Assembly (NCBI GenBank): GCA_945863885.1
Contig: CAMAZY010000001.1
Span: 118,731 to 182,730 of the forward strand
Direction: 5' to 3'
DNA from: an uncultured Clostridia bacterium
GTDB taxonomy: Bacteria > Bacillota > Clostridia > Oscillospirales > Acutalibacteraceae
Length of the DNA stretch: 64,000 bases
Shown: in pieces, positions 34,649-44,351 of the stretch
Layout: each line of letters opens with the position of its first letter
Numbering within the stretch: the stretch's first letter is position 1
The notes under the pieces: model-generated
The model's database searches: none
The model's input: the letters and a program-made list of their open reading frames with translations, nothing else
Told to the model about the DNA's origin: nothing
Made by a program: the position numbers and the translations under genes

Positions 34649-35959
34649 TTATTTTCCGTTTTGAAGGATATTTTCAAGTTCGTTTATTGCCCTTTCGGAA
34701 AGAGCCGCATAACGAAGTTTTTTATCTCTGATTTTCGGCTCGATCGGCGGCAAAACTCCGAAGTTTGCACCCATCGGCTGAAAATTTTTGACAGATTCAT
34801 CGCTGATATAGTGAGAAAGCGCTCCGATCATGGTCGTTTCGGGTAAAACAAGTTCAGCCTCACCGTTCAGATTTCTTACCATATTGATCCCGGCCATGAT
34901 GCCGGAAGCGGCCGATTCCATATACCCCTCGACACCCGTGATCTGACCGGCAAAATAGAGACCTTTCCGGTTTTTAAAGCCGAACGAAGTCGACAAGAGC
35001 CTCGGTGAATCCAGGAAAGTGTTCCGGTGCATCACGCCGTACCGGACAAATTCGGCATTCTTCAACGCCGGAATCATCGAGAATACCCGCTTTTGTTCGC
35101 CGAATTTCAGATTCGTCTGAAACCCGACAAGATTATACATGGTGCCGGCTTTATTCTCTTTGCGAAGCTGCAAAACCGCCCACGGTCTGTGTCCCGTGTT
35201 CGGATCCCGAAGCCCGACAGGCTTGAGCGGACCGAAACGAATCGTGTCTTTCCCCCGCTTTGCCATAACTTCAATCGGCATACAGCCCTCGTAGACGTCC
35301 TTTCTTCTGTCAAAAGAATGAATGTCGGCGCTTTCGGCATTGACAAGAGCCTCATGAAACGCCTCATATTCTTCCTTATTCATCGGGCAGTTGATATAAT
35401 CATCGTCTCCGCCTCTGTCGTACCGGGAAGCACAAAATGCGCTGTTTCTGTCGATACTTTCAGCCGTTACAATCGGAGCGGCGGCATCATAAAACGAAAG
35501 CCCGCTTCCGCACAGTTTACGGATACTTTCACTTAACGGTTCGCTTGCCAAAGGACCTGCGGCGACGATGACGTTTCCGTCGGGGATTTCGCAGACTTCC
35601 TCGTTGACAACGGTGATAAGCGGGTGCGACTTTATTTTTTCGGTAACAAGAGCCGAAAACTCGTCCCGGTCAACGGCAAGAGCACCGCCCGCCGGAACGG
35701 CGCATTTTTCGGCACACTCGATACAAAGGCTTCCGAGAAGCCGCATTTCGGCCTTCAGCAATCCCGCCGCCGATTCAAGACGGGACGCTTTGAGAGAATT
35801 CGAGCACACAAGCTCGGCAAAATCCGGATTATGATGAGCCGGACTGAATTTTTTCGGCTTCATTTCGTACAGTACAGTCTCTATGCCGGCATTCGCACAC
35901 TGCCATGCCGCTTCGACGCCGGCAAGCCCTGCACCGATTACAAGTACCTTTTTTTCCAT
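34649..35959 (-). CDS. trmFO: Methylenetetrahydrofolate-tRNA-(uracil-5-)-methyltransferase
   Basis: A 436-residue FAD- and folate-dependent enzyme making m5U54 in the tRNA T-loop. N-terminal FAD-binding VIGAGLAGVEAAWQCA, then YEMKPKKFSPAHH, ELVCSNSLKA, and C-terminal GLYFAGQITGVEGYMESAASGI with the conserved Cys in CSNS. It starts 5 bp after the topA stop, in the topA-trmFO arrangement normal for Firmicutes. Confidence 0.97.
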   Translation of the reverse strand: MEKKVLVIGAGLAGVEAAWQCANAGIETVLYEMKPKKFSPAHHNPDFAELVCSNSLKASRLESAAGLLKAEMRLLGSLCIECAEKCAVPAGGALAVDRDEFSALVTEKIKSHPLITVVNEEVCEIPDGNVIVAAGPLASEPLSESIRKLCGSGLSFYDAAAPIVTAESIDRNSAFCASRYDRGGDDDYINCPMNKEEYEAFHEALVNAESADIHSFDRRKDVYEGCMPIEVMAKRGKDTIRFGPLKPVGLRDPNTGHRPWAVLQLRKENKAGTMYNLVGFQTNLKFGEQKRVFSMIPALKNAEFVRYGVMHRNTFLDSPRLLSTSFGFKNRKGLYFAGQITGVEGYMESAASGIMAGINMVRNLNGEAELVLPETTMIGALSHYISDESVKNFQPMGANFGVLPPIEPKIRDKKLRYAALSERAINELENILQNGK

Positions 35960-35963
35960 AGAT

Positions 35964-38060
35964 TTATTCTTTTTCTTTCTTCGCTTTGGCTTTATAACCG
36001 CAGTTTTCGTCTAGGCAGGTAAGCATGTTTCCCTTTGATTTAAACAGCGATTTTCCGCATTTCGGACATTTTTCCTCGGTCGGCTTATCCCATGTCATGA
36101 AATCGCACTCGGGCCACTTTTCACAGCCGAAGAACGTGTAGCCCCTTTTGGACTTTCTTGAAATGACCTTACCGCCGCACTTGGGACATACTGCGCCCGT
36201 TTCCACAACATACGGCTTCGTATTCTTGCATTCCGGATATCCCGGGCAGGCAAGGAATTTTCCGAACCGTCCGGTTTTGACAACCATCATTCTACCGCAT
36301 TTTTCGCAAGGAATATCCGTCTGATCCTCTTTCAGCTGAATTTTAACGCCCTGCATTTCTTCCTTGGCTTTTTGAAGCGTCTGTTCAAAATCACCGTAGA
36401 ATGAATGAAGAAGCTTGATATAATCCTCCTCACCGTCACCGACCTTGTCAAGACCGGTTTCCATCTGTGCGGTGAACTTCGTATTGACAATTTTCGGAAA
36501 GCGTTCCTTTAAAAGCTTGGTGATCGCTTCGCCGAGCTCGGTCGGAATCAATTGCTTCGCCTTTCTTGTAACATATTCACGCTTGACGATTGTTGAAATA
36601 ATCGTCGCATACGTACTCGGTCGTCCGACCCCGTTTTCCTCAAGCATTTTAATGAGGGATTCTTCGGTGTAGCGTGCCGGCGGCTGGGTAAAATGCTGAT
36701 TCTTCGAAAGCTCCTTGGCTTTCAGTGCGGCATTTTCGGTGATACCGTCGGGAAGTTTGCTTTTTTCCTCGTCGTCACTGTTGTAAAGAACGGTGAAACC
36801 GTCAAACTTGACAGAATAACCGCTTGCCGTAAACAAACAGTAACCGCCGTCTTTTTCGTTCTCACCGACGCCTTTGATATCAAGCTTGGCGGTGTTCTGA
36901 ACGCATTGCGCCATCAGGCTTGCAAGAAAACGCCGCCAGATAAGAGAATAAAGCTTATATTGATCTGTGCTCAGGCTCGACTTGATGCTGTCAGGAGTAA
37001 GCTCAACAGAAGAGGGTCGGATTGCTTCATGGCCGTCCTGGGCGTTGCTTCTTGATTTAAAATAACGCGGCTTATCGGGCATATACTTATCCCCGTAAAC
37101 CCGTCTTACATAAGCGTCGGCCGCCGCTCTCGCTTCCTCGGAGATACGAAGGGAGTCCGTTCTCATATAGGTAATCAAACCGACTGAGCCCATCCCGGCA
37201 ATTTCAACACCTTCATAAAGCTCCTGCGCAATTTTCATGGTTCTTTCTGCTCTGAAGCCGAGCTTTTTCGCCGCCTCCTGCTGAAGCGTCGAAGTGATAA
37301 ACGGCGGAGCAGGATTCTTTTTTCTTGTTCCTTTTTTCAAAGAGCTTACGGTATAAACGGCATTCTCAAGTCTTGCAAGAATTTCGTCGGTCTCTTTTTC
37401 ACTTTTCAGTTCACGCTTGCCCGTTTCATCGCCGTAAAAGGAAGCGTTGATAATGCGCTTATTGGAGCCGAAGAATTTACCGTCGATTGTCCAGTACTCT
37501 TCGGGAACAAACGCACGGATCTCCTCTTCACGGTCAACAATCATGCGGACGGCAACGCTCTGAACACGGCCAGCGGAAAGTCCTCTGCGGATCTTCTGAG
37601 ACACAAAGGGACTGAGTTTATAACCGACAAGGCGGTCGAGAATCCGTCTTGCCTGCTGTGCGTTGACAAGATCCATGTCAACCCTGCGGGGCGCAGCCAT
37701 ACCGTTCTTAACGCCTGTTTTTGTAATTTCATTAAATGTGACCCGGTTCGCCTCGTTCAGGTCAAGACCGAGAAGCGTCGCAAGATGCCATGAAATCGCT
37801 TCTCCCTCACGGTCGGGGTCGGTTGCAAGATAGACTTTATCGCTTGCGGCAACTTCTTTTTCAAGCTGTTTCACCAGGTCTTCCTTGCCTTTTACGATAT
37901 AGTATTTCGGTTCAAAATCTTTCTTAACATCAACGCTGAGTCTTGTCGGAGAAAGATCTCTGACATGACCTTTCGAAGCGACGATATGATAGCCGCTTCC
38001 GAGATAGTTTTTGAGAGTCTTGGCCTTTGACGGTGACTCTACAATAATCAAATCGGACAT
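35964..38060 (-). CDS. topA: DNA topoisomerase I
   Basis: A 698-residue type IA topoisomerase that relaxes negative supercoils. Toprim domain IIVESPSKAKTL and ATDPDREGEAISWHL, active-site tyrosine in GLITYMRTDSLRI (about 305), PSTYATII, and three C-terminal four-cysteine zinc ribbons (CEKCGRMM, CPKCGGKV and CPKCGKSL). Ends in a lysine-rich tail. It lies 35 bp downstream of dprA in one operon. Confidence 0.97.
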   Translation of the reverse strand: MSDLIIVESPSKAKTLKNYLGSGYHIVASKGHVRDLSPTRLSVDVKKDFEPKYYIVKGKEDLVKQLEKEVAASDKVYLATDPDREGEAISWHLATLLGLDLNEANRVTFNEITKTGVKNGMAAPRRVDMDLVNAQQARRILDRLVGYKLSPFVSQKIRRGLSAGRVQSVAVRMIVDREEEIRAFVPEEYWTIDGKFFGSNKRIINASFYGDETGKRELKSEKETDEILARLENAVYTVSSLKKGTRKKNPAPPFITSTLQQEAAKKLGFRAERTMKIAQELYEGVEIAGMGSVGLITYMRTDSLRISEEARAAADAYVRRVYGDKYMPDKPRYFKSRSNAQDGHEAIRPSSVELTPDSIKSSLSTDQYKLYSLIWRRFLASLMAQCVQNTAKLDIKGVGENEKDGGYCLFTASGYSVKFDGFTVLYNSDDEEKSKLPDGITENAALKAKELSKNQHFTQPPARYTEESLIKMLEENGVGRPSTYATIISTIVKREYVTRKAKQLIPTELGEAITKLLKERFPKIVNTKFTAQMETGLDKVGDGEEDYIKLLHSFYGDFEQTLQKAKEEMQGVKIQLKEDQTDIPCEKCGRMMVVKTGRFGKFLACPGYPECKNTKPYVVETGAVCPKCGGKVISRKSKRGYTFFGCEKWPECDFMTWDKPTEEKCPKCGKSLFKSKGNMLTCLDENCGYKAKAKKEKE

Positions 38061-38094
38061 ATATTCACCTTTTCACTTGATTTATTTTAATCTG

Positions 38095-39357
38095 TCAGCA
38101 AAGAGCATATCGGCTGCCGCCCAGTGATTCGGCGACTCCCTGCATTTCAAGCTCGGTCAAAGCAATCAGCACATCACGGACCGTAAGCCCGCTGTCTCTT
38201 GTAAGCTCATCTATCTCACTTTTTCCCGCTGACAGCAGATTATACAATTTTTTTGCGTTTTCACTGATGCCGTCGGGCGGCATCGGTGCAATACGGGGTT
38301 CAGATTCAACACTTTCATGTTGATTCGTTTCTTCTTCCGGCTGACACGAAGACGAAGCTTTCGGATACTGCCGGTCTTTTTTATGTTCTTTCGGTTTGGC
38401 GTGAAAAGCTTCCCGGCCGGAAAACGGTTCGGTTCCGGCTCTTTTTTCAATTTCGCTGACGGCTTTATCGGCAAGCGCATAATACGATAAAATATCGTTT
38501 GCAGAAAAAACAGGCCTTGCGCCCTCCCGGATCAGCTTATTTGAACCGATAAAGGAAACACTCGAAATATCACCGGGAACAACAAAAATATCCCGGTTTT
38601 GCTTCTTTGCGTGCCGTGCCGTATTCAGCGTACCGCTTTTTTCGCCGGCTTCAATAACGGCTATGCCTCTCGATATTCCGGAGATAATACGGTTTCTCAT
38701 CGGAAAATTCGTCAAAGATGCCGCAGAGCCGGGTATGTATTCACTCACAACGGCACCGTTTTGGATGATTGCCTGCCGCAGGGCTTCGTTTTCTTTCAGA
38801 TAGTCATACCCAATACCGCAGCCGAGCACCGATACGGTTTTTCCGCCGCCCTCTATCGCCGCTGTATGGGCAATACTGTCAACGCCGAGAGCACCGCCGC
38901 TGATGACGGCTACCCCGGCTTTGACAAGACCGTCCGCAATCCATTTTGCGGCTTCACGGCCGTATCCGGACGGATTTCTTGTTCCGACAACGGCAACACA
39001 GCTTGAACGGTTGACAAACGAAAGATCACCTTTGACAAACAGAACCGCAGGAAAATTTTCAATCCGTTTGAGAAGCTGCGGATAATCCTCGTCCTGCGGC
39101 GTAACGATTACAATCCCTTCCCGTTCACATAGTTCAACGGTTTTTTCGCAGGAATACAGCGACGTTGATCGCAGGCTGTTGATCCGGGACGAGTCCGCGT
39201 CAAAAAGGCTCGTACCGAACAGTCCGCTTTTACGCCATGCGTTTTCGCCGGCTTCGTAGACGCCGCGGGCGGATCCGAAATACCGGATCAGATAACCGAT
39301 ATTCGCACCGTATCCGAGACTCTTTTGAAGCCAGAGCCAATAGTGAGCGTCTTTCAT
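38095..39357 (-). CDS. dprA: DNA-processing protein DprA/Smf
   Basis: A 420-residue single-strand DNA-binding protein that loads RecA on incoming DNA. N-terminal SAM-like helices, then the Rossmann core (about 105-310) with VAVVGTRNPSGYGREAAKWIA, SGGALGVDSIAHTAA, GCGIGYDYLKEN and IVIEAGEKSGTLNTARHAK. A poorly conserved linker rich in K/E/P (about 325-365) leads to a C-terminal winged-helix DML1-like domain. The usual dprA-topA order is kept. Confidence 0.95.
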   Translation of the reverse strand: MKDAHYWLWLQKSLGYGANIGYLIRYFGSARGVYEAGENAWRKSGLFGTSLFDADSSRINSLRSTSLYSCEKTVELCEREGIVIVTPQDEDYPQLLKRIENFPAVLFVKGDLSFVNRSSCVAVVGTRNPSGYGREAAKWIADGLVKAGVAVISGGALGVDSIAHTAAIEGGGKTVSVLGCGIGYDYLKENEALRQAIIQNGAVVSEYIPGSAASLTNFPMRNRIISGISRGIAVIEAGEKSGTLNTARHAKKQNRDIFVVPGDISSVSFIGSNKLIREGARPVFSANDILSYYALADKAVSEIEKRAGTEPFSGREAFHAKPKEHKKDRQYPKASSSCQPEEETNQHESVESEPRIAPMPPDGISENAKKLYNLLSAGKSEIDELTRDSGLTVRDVLIALTELEMQGVAESLGGSRYALC

Positions 39358-39444
39358 ATGTTCTTATTCCGATGATAAGCCCGGCCGAAAGCAACTATCC
39401 GGCAAGCTTTCTTGTCCTTTCATTTTGTCCTTTTGTTTTCGGCG

Positions 39445-40230
39445 TTACCGCATCATTTCCCACATAACAAGAGCCGCCGCCATTGAGGCATTCAAGGATT
39501 CGGCTCGGCCTTTCATGGGGATCGTTACCGGTGTACAAAAATCCAGTATTTCCCGGCTTACGCCGTTTCCCTCGTTGCCGATGACGGCAATCACGCCGCC
39601 GATCATATCCGTTTCGGTGACCGATTTTGCGCGGCTGTCGGGTGTGGTCGCAAGGATTGCCATCGATTGCGCTTTCAGCTTCAATAAAAGAGATGACAGA
39701 TTTTCGGTTTTTATGATTTTCAGCCGTAGAAGGCTCCCCATCGCCGAACGCTGCGCCTTGGGATTAAACACATCGCAGCAGCCGCAAAGCACAGCCCCAT
39801 CGATTCCGAGTGCCTCCGCCGTACGGCAAATAGCACCGAGGTTAGAGGGATCCTGTATATTTTCCAAAGCAATATACTTGCCGTTCGGGTCGATTTCATC
39901 TTCCTCGGCTGACGGCGGAAATCCGCATATCAAAAATATGCCCTGGCTCGTCTTGGTTTCCGAAAGCTTATCAGCACAGGCCGGAGAAACGACACAAGAG
40001 TGTCCGGCTTTTCCCGCAATCAATTCGATATCATGGGTATATTTTTCATAAGCATCTTCGGTAAAAAAGAGAGCTCTGATGTCGGCTTCACTTTCGGCCG
40101 CATCTCGGCAAAGCCTGAGCCCTTCCAGGAAAAACGCACCGCATTCACGGCGGTATTTTGCACTTGAAGCAAGCTTGACCGCATGCTTGATTTTTTCGTT
40201 ATTGACACTGTCAATCGTCAAAAACTGCAT
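39445..40230 (-). CDS. TrmH/SpoU family RNA methyltransferase
   Basis: A 261-residue SPOUT 2'-O-methyltransferase. N-terminal L30e-like substrate-binding domain (about 1-100; SVNNEKIKHAVKLASSAKYRR), then the knotted domain with LENIQDPSNLGAICRTAEALG (motif 1), VIGNEGNGVSREIL (motif 2) and IPMKGRAESLNASMAAALVMWE (motif 3). Target is probably 23S rRNA or tRNA; not determined. First gene of the long operon through rdgB, downstream of rplT. Confidence 0.93.
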   Translation of the reverse strand: MQFLTIDSVNNEKIKHAVKLASSAKYRRECGAFFLEGLRLCRDAAESEADIRALFFTEDAYEKYTHDIELIAGKAGHSCVVSPACADKLSETKTSQGIFLICGFPPSAEEDEIDPNGKYIALENIQDPSNLGAICRTAEALGIDGAVLCGCCDVFNPKAQRSAMGSLLRLKIIKTENLSSLLLKLKAQSMAILATTPDSRAKSVTETDMIGGVIAVIGNEGNGVSREILDFCTPVTIPMKGRAESLNASMAAALVMWEMMR

Positions 40231-40359
40231 TTTACCGTACTCTCTTCCCTGAATATTTTTCTGTACTGCCTTTAAACAAACTTAAAAACCGCAAAAATAC
40301 GGCTTTATCAAAATGACAAATACGTCCGAGAGGAAAATCCCGGACGCATTCTATTCAGA

Positions 40360-40713
40360 TTAAAGAGCAGCGTTTGCTTTTTCAACAAGAGCGGTGAAAG
40401 CTGCCGGATCGGCAATTGCAATTTCGGAAAGCATCTTTCTGTTGAGGGTGATGCCGGCTTTCTTCAGACCGTTGATAAAGGTCGAATAGTTGGTTCCGTT
40501 TGCCTTGCATGCGGCGGAAATTCTTGTGATCCAAAGACGGCGGAAATCACGCTTCTTCTGCTTTCTGCCGATGTATGCATAGTTGCCGGACTTCATAACA
40601 GCCTGCTTTGCTGTCTTGAAGAGGCTGTGCTTTGAGCCGTAGTAGCCCTTAGCAAGCTTTAAAACTTTATTTCTTCTCTTACGAGTCATCATTGCGCCTT
40701 TTATACGAGCCAT
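40360..40713 (-). CDS. rplT: 50S ribosomal protein L20
   Basis: A 117-residue L20: [50 protein letters not shown]. It binds 23S rRNA early in assembly and in Firmicutes also represses its own operon by binding the infC leader. Third gene of infC-rpmI-rplT. A GC-rich hairpin lies just downstream (about 40322-40347) but has only a weak T tract. Confidence 0.98.
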   Translation of the reverse strand: MARIKGAMMTRKRRNKVLKLAKGYYGSKHSLFKTAKQAVMKSGNYAYIGRKQKKRDFRRLWITRISAACKANGTNYSTFINGLKKAGITLNRKMLSEIAIADPAAFTALVEKANAAL

Positions 40714-40771
40714 GATTGAGTACCTCCGTTAAATCGATAATATTTTCGTTGTCAGTAGCTTTGCGTCCGGA

Positions 40772-40969
40772 TTATTTATAAGGAACAAGACGCTTGATCT
40801 GCTTGCAGTTTGTGGTATCGGCAACCTCTACCTTGCGAAGATTTCTCTTACGCTTGGTGCTTTTCTTGGTAAGAATGTGAGACTTGTAGGCATGGCCGCG
40901 CATGGGCTTACCGTTCTTGGAGAGCTTGAAACGTTTTTTTGCTCCGCTGTGTGTTTTAATTTTAGGCAT
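40772..40969 (-). CDS. rpmI: 50S ribosomal protein L35
   Basis: A 65-residue highly basic protein: [21 protein letters not shown], then [16 protein letters not shown]. Standard length, with a good ribosome binding site (CAGGAGGAATAAC). Middle gene of infC-rpmI-rplT. Confidence 0.98.
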   Translation of the reverse strand: MPKIKTHSGAKKRFKLSKNGKPMRGHAYKSHILTKKSTKRKRNLRKVEVADTTNCKQIKRLVPYK

Positions 40970-40986
40970 TGTTATTCCTCCTGTTA

Positions 40987-41511
40987 TTACTTTTTAGTCT
41001 TAGGTGCCAAGAACATAAGCATAGATCTGCCCTCGAGCTTTGCAGGCTTTTCAACTGAGCTGAATTCCTGACAGGCTTCGGAGAATTTGGACATGGTGAC
41101 AAGTCCGTTCTCGGGATGAGCCATCTGACGCCCGCGGAAACGAATGGAAACCTTTACTTTGTTGCCGCTTTCGAGAAAACGCTTGGCGTGGTTGACCTTT
41201 GTTTCAAAATCATGCGTGTCGATATTCAAAGAAAGTCGGATCTCTTTGATTTCGACCGTGTGCTGATTCTTCTTCGCTTCCTTTTCACGCTTTGCCATTT
41301 CAAAGCGATACTTGCCGTAGTCCATGATTTTACAGACGGGCGGCTTCGCCTGAGGAGCGATTTTTACAAGGTCAAGATTTCTTTCCTCGGCAATCTTCAA
41401 AGCCTCCTGCGCCGACATGATACCGAGAACTTCACCGTCGCCGGTAACGACTCTCAGCTCCTTGTCGCGGATTTCTTCGTTGATTTGCATTTCTTTGATA
41501 GCGATGTTCAT
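40987..41511 (-). CDS. infC: Translation initiation factor IF-3
   Basis: A 174-residue IF-3: N domain ([44 protein letters not shown]), linker helix, C domain ([41 protein letters not shown]). ATG 41511 follows CGGAGGTGT. It binds the 30S subunit and controls start-codon fidelity. First gene of the operon, behind a structured leader. Confidence 0.97.
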   Translation of the reverse strand: MNIAIKEMQINEEIRDKELRVVTGDGEVLGIMSAQEALKIAEERNLDLVKIAPQAKPPVCKIMDYGKYRFEMAKREKEAKKNQHTVEIKEIRLSLNIDTHDFETKVNHAKRFLESGNKVKVSIRFRGRQMAHPENGLVTMSKFSEACQEFSSVEKPAKLEGRSMLMFLAPKTKK

Positions 41512-41673
41512 ACACCTCCGAAAAAAATTAGCTTAGCGTTTTTGCGCCGTGCTTAGAAAATCAAAGCGTGAACAGAATACCCCCGTTCACGCATCAATAC
41601 ACTTAAAGCAAGCTATTGACCAAGCCTGAATCTTGTCCGGCAGGTGAGAACGGAGCTGTTCTTCTTTGTTGTC
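41512..41673 (-). promoter_or_regulatory. Probable L20-type autoregulatory leader of infC-rpmI-rplT
   Basis: About 160 nt of untranslated leader between the promoter and infC. It contains a stable hairpin GCGTGAAC / GTTCACGC (about 41567-41593) followed by a T-rich stretch, and further pairing downstream. Position and operon match the L20 leader known from Firmicutes, in which L20 binding triggers termination; I infer the identity from context, not from a covariance match. Confidence 0.65.
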
Positions 41674-41679
41674 CGATAT

Positions 41680-41708
41680 ATAGTATCACCCAAAAAAAGA
41701 TTTGTCAA
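41680..41708 (-). promoter_or_regulatory. Promoter of the infC operon
   Basis: Minus strand perfect TTGACA (41703-41708), 17-nt spacer, TACTAT (41680-41685). Confidence 0.72.
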
Positions 41709-41724
41709 TAGTTTTTTTAAAAAT

Positions 41725-42693
41725 TTAATAAGAAACACCGATTGAATCTAAATACTCTTCAAGACACAGACCACTGTCCTTGATCTTTTTGGCATATTCT
41801 ACACCAACATAGCGCCAGTGCCACGGCTCAGGCACGATACCCGTAATCGGCTGTTTTTCTTTCGTGTAGCGAAGAATAAAACCGTATTCGTGCGCATGCT
41901 GCTGAAGCCATGCATACTCCTTGCTGTATGCAAACGAGTCGTATACATTACAAACGTCCATCGCAAGACCAAGGTTGTGCTCGCTCGTACCCGGAGGAAG
42001 AATGACCGTTGCGGCCTTTTTGGCGGCGGCATCCCGGCTTAAACCGTACTGTGACATATATTTATTGGTCAGATTGTTATAGTTGTTTTTTTGTCTTTCA
42101 TAGGTTCTGTACGCCGAATACGGAGTCAGGGTGATACCGTCCTTTTTCGCCGCATAATACATATCTTCATAATGCGGCGCAACCCGGTAGTCAAGATACT
42201 TTCCGCTTCCGAGAATTTCTTTAAGCTGCGGTACATATCCCTCCGGAATTTCACGGCTTGAATTGACGACAATCAGATTCCATTGGGTCTTTGTCGGATC
42301 GACAATAATTCTTCCGCTTGAAGAGACGGTCGTCTTTTCCGTAATTTCCTTAACCGTCGTCGGCAGATCGGTCGTCGGCTCATCCTGCGTATACGGTACA
42401 AGCACAGTCGTTGTTTCTTCCGTTGTTGTTTCGGCTGTCGTCGCTTCCGTTGTCGGAGCCGCCGTTGTTTCGGTTTTTTGTCCGGTCGTTTTTTTCTGTT
42501 TCTTTTTTGTTGTCTCTGCAGCCTCTTGGGTTTTCTCTTCGGTCGACTGAGCAAGCGTCGCCGGCGAAATCGGAACGATTCCCGATTTTCTGTTTCCGGC
42601 CGCAACAGACATTATGACCGTCACAAGAATCGAAACAATACACAAAACGCATACGACAAGTGCGGTTTTGACGCCTTTGTTGCTGTTTTTCAT
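41725..42693 (-). CDS. D-alanyl-D-alanine carboxypeptidase, VanY/M15B type
   Basis: A 322-residue membrane-anchored peptidase: one N-terminal helix (ALVVCVLCIVSILVTVIMSVAA), a long low-complexity Thr/Glu/Lys linker (about 45-125), then an M15B domain with zinc ligands in GTSEHNLGLAMDV (His, Asp) and PEPWHWRYVG (catalytic Glu, His). It trims the terminal D-Ala from peptidoglycan stem peptides outside the cell. The linker suggests a wall-spanning tether. Single gene with its own promoter. Confidence 0.92.
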   Translation of the reverse strand: MKNSNKGVKTALVVCVLCIVSILVTVIMSVAAGNRKSGIVPISPATLAQSTEEKTQEAAETTKKKQKKTTGQKTETTAAPTTEATTAETTTEETTTVLVPYTQDEPTTDLPTTVKEITEKTTVSSSGRIIVDPTKTQWNLIVVNSSREIPEGYVPQLKEILGSGKYLDYRVAPHYEDMYYAAKKDGITLTPYSAYRTYERQKNNYNNLTNKYMSQYGLSRDAAAKKAATVILPPGTSEHNLGLAMDVCNVYDSFAYSKEYAWLQQHAHEYGFILRYTKEKQPITGIVPEPWHWRYVGVEYAKKIKDSGLCLEEYLDSIGVSY

Positions 42694-42725
42694 TTCATCA
42701 CATCCAATTATTTGATTCCATATCT

Positions 42726-42753
42726 ATTATAGTCTGCAACATTGAAATGTCAA
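42726..42753 (-). promoter_or_regulatory. Promoter of the carboxypeptidase gene
   Basis: Minus strand perfect TTGACA (42748-42753), 16-nt spacer, perfect TATAAT (42726-42731), about 35 bp upstream of the start codon. Confidence 0.85.
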
Positions 42754-42774
42754 TAACAGAATTGTCATTTTCCG

Positions 42775-42810
42775 CAAAAATACAGACCGCCGCAAAACGC
42801 AACGGTCTGT
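42775..42810 (-). terminator. Terminator of the M28 peptidase gene
   Basis: Minus strand 8-bp stem ACAGACCG / CGGTCTGT with a 13-nt loop and a TATTTTTG tail. Confidence 0.8.
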
Positions 42811-42820
42811 TCTTAACGAC

Positions 42821-44107
42821 TTATTTCCCGTCAAATTCGGTTTCAAAGCCTTCGATATCGTCGTAGGAATCACGAAGACCGACTTCGTCATACAGGAAAA
42901 GAGCCTGAAGACAGATATCGAGTCCTTTTTCAACCGTCTTCGGTACCATATTATCGGCAGTATCTTCTCTTGTGTGGTAATACTTCGGCGGGCCGGGATT
43001 CATTGCCGCAAGAGTTGCTGCAGGAACGCCGAGCTTTGTAACGGCGGCCGCATCGGAAGCGCCGAGGTAAACCGACGCATACGGAAGATCAATTCCTGTA
43101 AGTCTCGCCGCTTTTTTCATAAGGGCACACACTCTCGGGTCGGTCTTGACCGTACCGGTCATGTCACGGCTGTAAATCGCCATATCTTCATAATCTCTTA
43201 AAGTGTCCATACCGAAGAAAACGGTCGGAATTGCTTTCAGCTCGTCGATATGCGCCTTCGTGTAGGCTCTTGAACCTCTGAGACCGGACTCTTCGCAGCC
43301 TGCGGTCATGGCAACAACCTCCGTGTGCTCAAACGTGATGTTGTTGTCTTCCAGATATTTCAGAACCGCAATTGAAGTAACGGCACCGGTAAGGTTGTCG
43401 TTTGCACCTTCAACGGGAAGCTTGAAATTGACAAAGAACATAACAAGAATGAAGCCGGGAGCAAACGCAAGCTGTATGTACTTAAGTACCTCGAGGAAGC
43501 CGTCAACCTCGGCTCCGACCGGGCCTTTGGCAATCGTTGTAATCAGCGAAATAACAAAAACATAAAGCATTCCGACTACGCCGTAAATACCGACCGTGAA
43601 AAGAAGACCTTTTCCGCCGAGATGGGTATATGTCCATTCATAAGACGAATCGACGTGCCCACTGAAAATAATGCGCTGCTTTACTTCACCCGTCGGTGTT
43701 CTCTTTCCGACAACGTTACAGGATTTTCTCTTCGGAAAAAGAGGGTCGAGAAATTCCCAATACATAAGAAATTCACAGAACATACAGACAAGAGCGATGG
43801 CAATCAGAACGACCGATACAACCGGCAATTTCAAAAACGAAAAGACAAGAGCAAGAAGCGCAAGAATTCCGTCGATGACAATCCACGACATGAATGCAAG
43901 CGGATGGACATCAAAGTCCTCGATTTTCACGTCATTTGCACAAGTCTTCATTTCCTCGGCAAAATGCTCCTGAGCCTTTCTCTCGGCGTCATAGGCGGAC
44001 GCACGAGGCCCGAAAGTCTTACAGACTTTCTTGATCTCCCTGACTGTATAGTTCGTATACATCCGAAGGGAGGAAGGATAATTTTTTACACTTTCGTTAG
44101 CTTTCAT
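42821..44107 (-). CDS. Membrane-embedded M28 family peptidase
   Basis: A 428-residue zinc aminopeptidase-like protein with about four transmembrane helices inserted around the first metal motif (two near 68-115, two near 180-245). Metal ligands are present: His in IIFSGHVDSSYE, Asp in EGANDNLTG, Glu pair in CEESGLRG, Asp in FFGMDTL and His in YYHTRED. The active site is therefore intact; the substrate is unknown. Helices interrupting the catalytic domain are unusual for M28. Monocistronic, with its own terminator. Confidence 0.85.
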   Translation of the reverse strand: MKANESVKNYPSSLRMYTNYTVREIKKVCKTFGPRASAYDAERKAQEHFAEEMKTCANDVKIEDFDVHPLAFMSWIVIDGILALLALVFSFLKLPVVSVVLIAIALVCMFCEFLMYWEFLDPLFPKRKSCNVVGKRTPTGEVKQRIIFSGHVDSSYEWTYTHLGGKGLLFTVGIYGVVGMLYVFVISLITTIAKGPVGAEVDGFLEVLKYIQLAFAPGFILVMFFVNFKLPVEGANDNLTGAVTSIAVLKYLEDNNITFEHTEVVAMTAGCEESGLRGSRAYTKAHIDELKAIPTVFFGMDTLRDYEDMAIYSRDMTGTVKTDPRVCALMKKAARLTGIDLPYASVYLGASDAAAVTKLGVPAATLAAMNPGPPKYYHTREDTADNMVPKTVEKGLDICLQALFLYDEVGLRDSYDDIEGFETEFDGK

Positions 44108-44262
44108 CAGCTTACCCCTTTCTATTGTCGCTTTTCACAAAAAAGCGAGCTTTTAGCCTGCTTATTTTATCACGTTTAACACTTAAAGTCGAGCGATTTC
44201 AGAAAAGTTAAAAGTTTGTTAAAAATCAACGAAGCCAACAGGCCGATAAGCTAAAAAAGGAA

Positions 44263-44330
44263 AGGAAACCTCTAAAAACATCCCGGCATTTATCATAATG
44301 CACAACGCCTTGAGTTTTTAGAGGTTGCCT
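44263..44330. repeat. Long inverted repeat between convergently spaced units
   Basis: Arms at 44263-44279 and 44314-44330 pair over 17 positions with one mismatch (core AACCTCTAAAAAC), separated by 34 nt. Its position, just downstream of the Dabb gene stop, allows a terminator role on the minus strand (T run within the stem), but the long loop and A/T-symmetric arms also fit a small dispersed element. Confidence 0.6.
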
Positions 44331-44351
44331 AAAATCGATTTTTCTCTTTTG

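Noticed and set aside
40322..40347. GC-rich hairpin after rplT as a strong terminator
   Set aside because: The stem is plausible (CGTCCG/CGGACG), but the T tract is poor, so read-through into the trmH operon cannot be excluded and it was not called.
42273..42605. Arginine-rich 110-codon frame antisense/out of frame to the carboxypeptidase
   Set aside because: Product of the low-complexity Thr/Glu linker read in another frame; no start signal.
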